A DNA stretch of 64,000 nt from NCBI GenBank assembly GCA_963585895.1, contig OY757904.1, positions 71,158,139 through 71,222,138 of the forward strand, written 5' to 3'. Of this stretch, positions 59,685 through 64,000 are shown piece after piece. The stretch is from Sepioteuthis lessoniana (taxonomy: Eukaryota > Mollusca > Cephalopoda > Myopsida > Loliginidae). The position numbers were made by a program, and so were the translations under genes. Under the pieces are notes generated by a model. The model did not search any database and was not told where the DNA came from. It was given only the letters and a program-made list of their open reading frames with translations. Each line of letters opens with the position of its first letter. Position 1 is the stretch's first letter.

Positions 59685-59830
59685 TCATAATGCTTGTCAT
59701 TGCAGGAAATAATCACGGTAACCCGAGTTCAAATCTTGGACGTGTCTCATTGTATTTCACATGGCGCTATTACCCTTTGAAAAAGTATGAATGCAACTAT
59801 TCCTCCAGCAATTGGTAAACATCAAGGCTG
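59685..59830 (+). mobile_element. tRNA-derived SINE (5.7-kb family)
   Basis: CGCTCATAATGCTTGTCATTG as A-box region, CCGAGTTCAAATCTTGG as B box, and body CCCTTTGAAAAAGTATGAAT. Confidence 0.65.
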
Positions 59831-59962
59831 ATTGGACCCTTTAAAACCTTGGTTATGCAACCGATCTAATGGAATGGAAACGCTGAAATCAAACATGTTA
59901 CACTTCGCTTAAAAATTGCACTAGATTCTAATCCTACTTGTGCTGAGGGGTCGGTATATGTA

Positions 59963-61011
59963 CACTACCAGGGTAAAGTACTTGGCCACACTCAAAAATA
60001 TTTATTTTTCATCCTAAAATTTTACTTTAAATGAAACAAGTTAGGACCCGCAAAGTCTTACTTATTATACTTAGTAAAAGTCTTTCTCATTTAGTTTGAC
60101 CTTAGTATAATCAGATAACTTTCGAAAAATTGATTTGAAGGCATTTTCTTATTCAGTGTTGAGCATGAATAAAAAGTTTTTCAAAAGTTATATTATACCG
60201 TCACTTGAATCCCATTGGACTATATCGTGTGGAATGAATACTTGCAAGATACTACATGTTTTAAATATGACAAGGCGCATAAATATGAGACGATAGTTCG
60301 AAATCTCTTGATCAAATAAGAGGGTCTATTTGCAGTTAAAAATTAGTGAAAGAGCTGCACTCTCTGTATCACCCCATCTGTAAAGCATAGAGGACTCTCT
60401 ATAATTCTGCAGAGGGTTTTTTGCCAATTGCAAAGTCCTGGATTTGTACGAGGTGAAGCGCAAATTGAACCAGACAGGCTAATGCAACATGCAGCACCAT
60501 CACGCTGTCCCAAGTGGAACGCGGCTTGTGTTTGAAGGGTTTGTACTCATACAAGACAATGACCCAAAGCATACTAGTTAAGTCTGCCAGAGGTACATTA
60601 AACACAAAGAGAAACCGCACATGCTTCAACTGATGTCTTGGTCGACGCAATCAAAATCCTATTGAACAGGTGGAGGAGTAACGTGACCAAAAAGTCAGAG
60701 CTAAATGACCCACAAGTGTGGTTCGCCTCTGGTAACCTTGAACGGAAGACTGGGCAGAACTATTTTCAGTTTATAGGGGAAAGTATGCCGAGTATCTGTG
60801 AAGCAGTTTTTGCGGGCAAATAGTTTCATTTTGATCTATCAAGTTTAAGAAGATTCTTCTTTTTTTATTTAATTTTATTTAGATTGGATCAGGAAGACTT
60901 GTATTTCCAATAATAAATAAAACTATTGTGGTACTTTTCTGGTTTCATTAAGAATAACATTTTTGATGAGAAAGGAATATTTGAGGATGCCAGATATTTT
61001 TGACCACTAGT
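59963..61011 (+). mobile_element. Tc1-type DNA transposon, dead copy
   Basis: The left end is CACTACCAGGGTAAAGTACTTGG; the right end, reverse-complemented, is CTAGTGGTCAAAAATATCTGG. They form imperfect inverted repeats, each next to a TA (59961-59962 and 61012-61013). The transposase remnant includes HHAVPSGTRLVFEGFVLIQD (60500-60560) with NDPKHTS after it, the block holding the second catalytic Asp. It is followed by out-of-frame LQLMSWSTQS and the C-terminal MPSICEAVFAGK. At 1049 bp it is shorter than the usual 1.6 kb of Tc1 elements, so the N-terminal part is largely deleted. Confidence 0.85.
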
Positions 61012-61070
61012 ATATATATATATATATATATATATGCATGTGTGTGTGTGTGTGTGTATGTGTGTGTTTC
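61012..61070. repeat. (TA)n-(TG)n compound microsatellite
   Basis: Lies flush with the right end of the Tc1 element. Confidence 0.95.
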
Positions 61071-61744
61071 TGTCTGTCTTTCTGAATGCGTATATTAAAG
61101 GCATTTATGAGATTTTGAAATATTTTCAAAATTCTTTCCTTTCATGAAAAGAATTGAGGTTATATAATTCAACAAGGTTGATCGAATTGATATGACTAAA
61201 ATCATGAAAACATATTTGGTTGGAATAGTTTAAAATCTTTTATAATACACTGGAACAATTAGATAAATTGACAGTTATTTTTTTTACATAAATATTTTTT
61301 TTTACATTATCTATTTTTGCTCCAAGTATGACGTAGTTGCCGTGAGGGTTAATAGAATAAATTATGTTAATATCAAGCTTAGTCGGGCCACGAGTTTTTC
61401 TGTAAGCAGTTAAGTTAGCTAAAATCTTTGAGCGGAAATGTAATTCAAATTGGAACCTTCAAGCGAGTACACCAGCGACCAACATAGGAAGACCAAATGT
61501 AAACAAAATGGATTCACGTATTATCACAAGTTTTATTGGGTGAAGAAAACGGTGAATTTGGGAATACGTGTGTGATGACATAATAACATTGCGAGATGAC
61601 ATCTCACAAGTGACATATTGAATTAAATGTATAAAAATTAGAACATTTTCAAAAAGTAGTCACTTAGATACAGTCATCTGTTGGGGTGAGATGTAAGTCA
61701 GGCAGGAGGCGGTGTCTCTTTGTGTCTCTGTTCATTGGCCCTTA

Positions 61745-61746
<2 letters not shown>

Positions 61747-61786
<40 letters not shown>

Positions 61787-61801
61787 TCTCTCTCTCTCTA
61801 T
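61747..61801. repeat. (CT)n microsatellite
   Basis: CT array with one CCCT interruption. Confidence 0.97.
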
Positions 61802-62099
61802 CTCGTGCAACTGTATGCAGTCTGAACATCGAACAGTATATCTGAATAATAAAAGCGATAATTTTCTATAAAAATAGTGGACATATTACTTTTTCACCAA
61901 TATGTTCCAATAAATGATTGTAAATTGTCGACGGAAAGTGCTTGTTGTCTTTGAGTTGCCAACACCTAGGCAGCTTTGTTTCAACGAATCACCCCAACTG
62001 TTAGAACTTCCAGATAAGTTGTGTCATTCCCTCTCTATGGATCTTTCGAAAACAGCGTGGGCACAGATCGGCTTGATAAACAAACAATCTAGAAACGCA

Positions 62100-62640
62100 C
62101 TTGGTACCGTTACCAGAATAAGACAAAAACAAAAGTATCGTCTCAGCTATAGTAACATATTTCGCGCCGCTACCGCGATAAAACTAATAATTATTATTAC
62201 ATTTGTACCACAATGTTGTCGTACACAACGGTATTACATTTGGCACTGGTATTAACGTCGGTAATCGGAGACCACGATATTGTTACATTTAGTGCCGTGC
62301 ATTATATTAAGTTATGGAAGCTCTGCCCGGAACATAGAATTATAGTAGTGCCTGACCCAACCATAGTATTATATGCGCCATTACCAGGATATGACCAAAG
62401 CAAAAGTATCGTGACAACTATAGTATTACATTTAGCGCCGTTACCACGATAAGACCAATTTGGTATCACAAATGTAGTCGTGCACAACGGTATTTGATTT
62501 GGCCATGGTATTGATGTTGGTAGCTGTGATATTGTTACAGTGGTGTCGTGCCAAGTATATTGCTACAAATGGTACCAGTAACCAGTGGCCAAACAATATT
62601 TTTTACAAATGGTAATCGACCCCAAGAACATAGTATCTCA
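62100..62640. repeat. degenerate tandem repeat, about 271-bp period
   Basis: CAAAAGTATCGT at 62130 and 62401, CGCGCCGCTACCGCGATAA versus AGCGCCGTTACCACGATAA, and CGTACACAACGGTATT versus CGTGCACAACGGTATT all recur with a period near 271 bp. Within each unit a shorter motif, GTATTACATTTGGYRC-like, recurs every 40-60 bp. The 113- and 79-residue frames here overlap it and look like chance. Confidence 0.7.
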
Positions 62641-62985
62641 TTTGGTACCGGAACAAGCAATAATACTACATTTGCTAAGCGTACACAAATGATAGTGTAA
62701 TGAAGTAGAATGATACAGGTTGTAATGTGTCAATAACAAAAGAAAGTAAGAATCACTGTCCCTACTTAATGTCCAGCAATTAGGCCAAAAGGATCAACAT
62801 TATCCTCTTTTTTATTATCAGCTCCAGGAAGAATTAAAATTATGCGTTTTCGAAAAATGCCAATATAAAGTGAATGCAAACTGTGTCCATAAGACTTTTA
62901 GCCCAGGGTTCCCACCTCCATTTTTTTGGCTTGGTAAGGCAATCTGTCTCGAAAGAAAACCCCGAAGCTAAACCATCTCTGAAGA

Positions 62986-62987
<2 letters not shown>

Positions 62988-63021
<34 letters not shown>
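62988..63021. repeat. (ATCT)n microsatellite
   Basis: About eight ATCT units. Confidence 0.95.
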
Positions 63022-63022
<1 letters not shown>

Positions 63023-63029
63023 ATATAGA

Positions 63030-63750
63030 TTTTAACATTGTTAAAGCTTAAAAATCTCAAGAATGGGTGAGTAGATTAAAAGAAAAACAGCTGCACACTC
63101 AATGCATTGGAGCCGAGACCTAAATTCAACAGCAAACTGATAGATTTTGTCTTGGAGCAGATGGCAAGAGAATAACAGATCTCACAGTGAGTAATATAGA
63201 GGTACAGAGAATAAATTATTACGAGGATAATTTTAGAAAGAATACTATCGAACAGTTTTTTTTTCTTCCTTTCTTCCATTCTTTTAGCTATTTCAGAAAG
63301 AAATATATCATTGGTGTATTAATATCTTTATCTCCTTTTTTTTTCTTTTTGACTGACGGATAATCCAACAAAAGTGACTTAGGTTTTATCTAATATTTTG
63401 ATATTTTTGGATATTATATATTATGATTATTGATGAAGAAGAACTGTGTAACGTGTAGCATAATATTTTATTTCGTATTTTACTTAAATGGATGCGGTCA
63501 TCGGAATTTTAGTCAATTCCGTCTTCATTTTTTATCATATGTAGCCTGAAAATGTAATTAGCTAAACTTAGATTACAAAATATTATTATAAAATGCTCAT
63601 CTACAAAGTTTGTTAAATCTTAGAGTCGTATCAAACATTTAGTATATTTTTTGTTTGTTTTTGTGTGCCAAGAGCTAAGGGAATATCGTTCATTGTACAC
63701 CCATTTTTATAGCTTTTGTGTAAATATTTCTCGATAGAATTTTTTAACAC
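63030..63750. other. AT-rich sequence, no recognisable feature
   Basis: No coding, SINE or transposon signature recognised. Confidence 0.4.
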
Positions 63751-63754
63751 AGTT

Positions 63755-64000
63755 CAATTGAATGTAAAAAGGTTTTCTTAAACAAATCAATTTGACCAAT
63801 AGATGGAACCTTAACTGGTGCCTTCTCTCTCGGTCAGAGAAGCCCTGGTAGAAATAGCAATGAAGGACTAATCAACACTTCCCGATCTCTAAAAGTAGAG
63901 CCTCACTATCATATGCAGTTTAATGTCATTTCCATCACGCACCATGACCCAGTTGGCTGAGACTGTAAATTCACTGACTGCATCCCTGTAGATGTGTAAG
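63755..64000 (+). repeat. diverged repeat family 1, 3' part, cut by window end
   Basis: TTTGACCAATAGATGGAACC, GGTAGAAATAGCAATGAAGG and CACTGACTGCATCCCTGTAG in family order. Confidence 0.55.

Noticed and set aside
61914..62255. 113-residue plus-strand open frame
   Set aside because: No recognisable domain, and its second half overlaps the 271-bp tandem repeat. Kept only as a chance frame.

Overview
This is an AT-rich, non-coding stretch of an animal nuclear genome, most likely a mollusc and plausibly a cephalopod. The clues are very dense (TA)n, (CA)n, (CT)n and (ATT)n microsatellites, many tRNA-derived SINEs, LINE relics of the R2/R4 (Dong-like) and RTE types, and decayed Tc1, mariner and hAT transposons. 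The organism call is an inference. I found no open reading frame that I can defend as a host gene, and no rRNA or intact tRNA gene. Every longer open frame is either the wreck of a transposable-element gene, its antisense shadow, or a translated microsatellite.

Layout. 1-7 kb: a tRNA-derived SINE at about 2.0 kb whose body is a complete hammerhead ribozyme fold, a GC-rich LTR at 4.06-5.00 kb, and two further SINEs. 8-13 kb: an abundant AT-rich interspersed repeat (here called repeat family 1) interrupted by a solo LTR with a perfect TTAC target duplication, a degenerate hammerhead SINE, a long hairpin, and two family-1 copies in inverted orientation. 16-28 kb: more family-1 copies, a mariner relic at 19.95-20.86 kb, several SINEs, a second hammerhead-type SINE tail at 25.4 kb, and a Gypsy-like solo LTR whose left edge is caught in a 295-bp tandem duplication. 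29.7-35.5 kb: minus-strand copies of a Dong/R4-like LINE with restriction-like endonuclease, tailed or flanked by (ATT)n. 36.9-38 kb: a mariner/IS630-type transposase pseudogene. 39-45 kb: SINEs, a family-1 copy, a second mariner copy at 42.94-43.82 kb sharing its internal deletion with the first, and a non-autonomous hAT element. 46-56.5 kb: more Dong-like copies, including head-to-tail stacks joined through (ATT)n or (AAT)n tails at 47.4-48.4 kb and 55.0-56.5 kb, plus an RTE relic at 51.4-52.4 kb. 57-64 kb: a second RTE 3' end, a complete but dead Tc1 element, an irregular tandem repeat and more family-1 repeat.

How the parts relate. The window records repeated insertion of elements into elements. 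The Dong-like LINE appears to use (TAA)n as its target and to carry (AAT)n as its tail, so new copies can land in the tails of older ones. Several TA-target DNA transposons lie flush against (TA)n arrays, and hammerhead SINE copies run directly into (TA)n at their 3' ends. The strongest candidate for an unusual system is the tRNA-promoted SINE carrying a type I hammerhead ribozyme: one copy has the full core and all three helices, and two other copies have a different but still complementary stem II.
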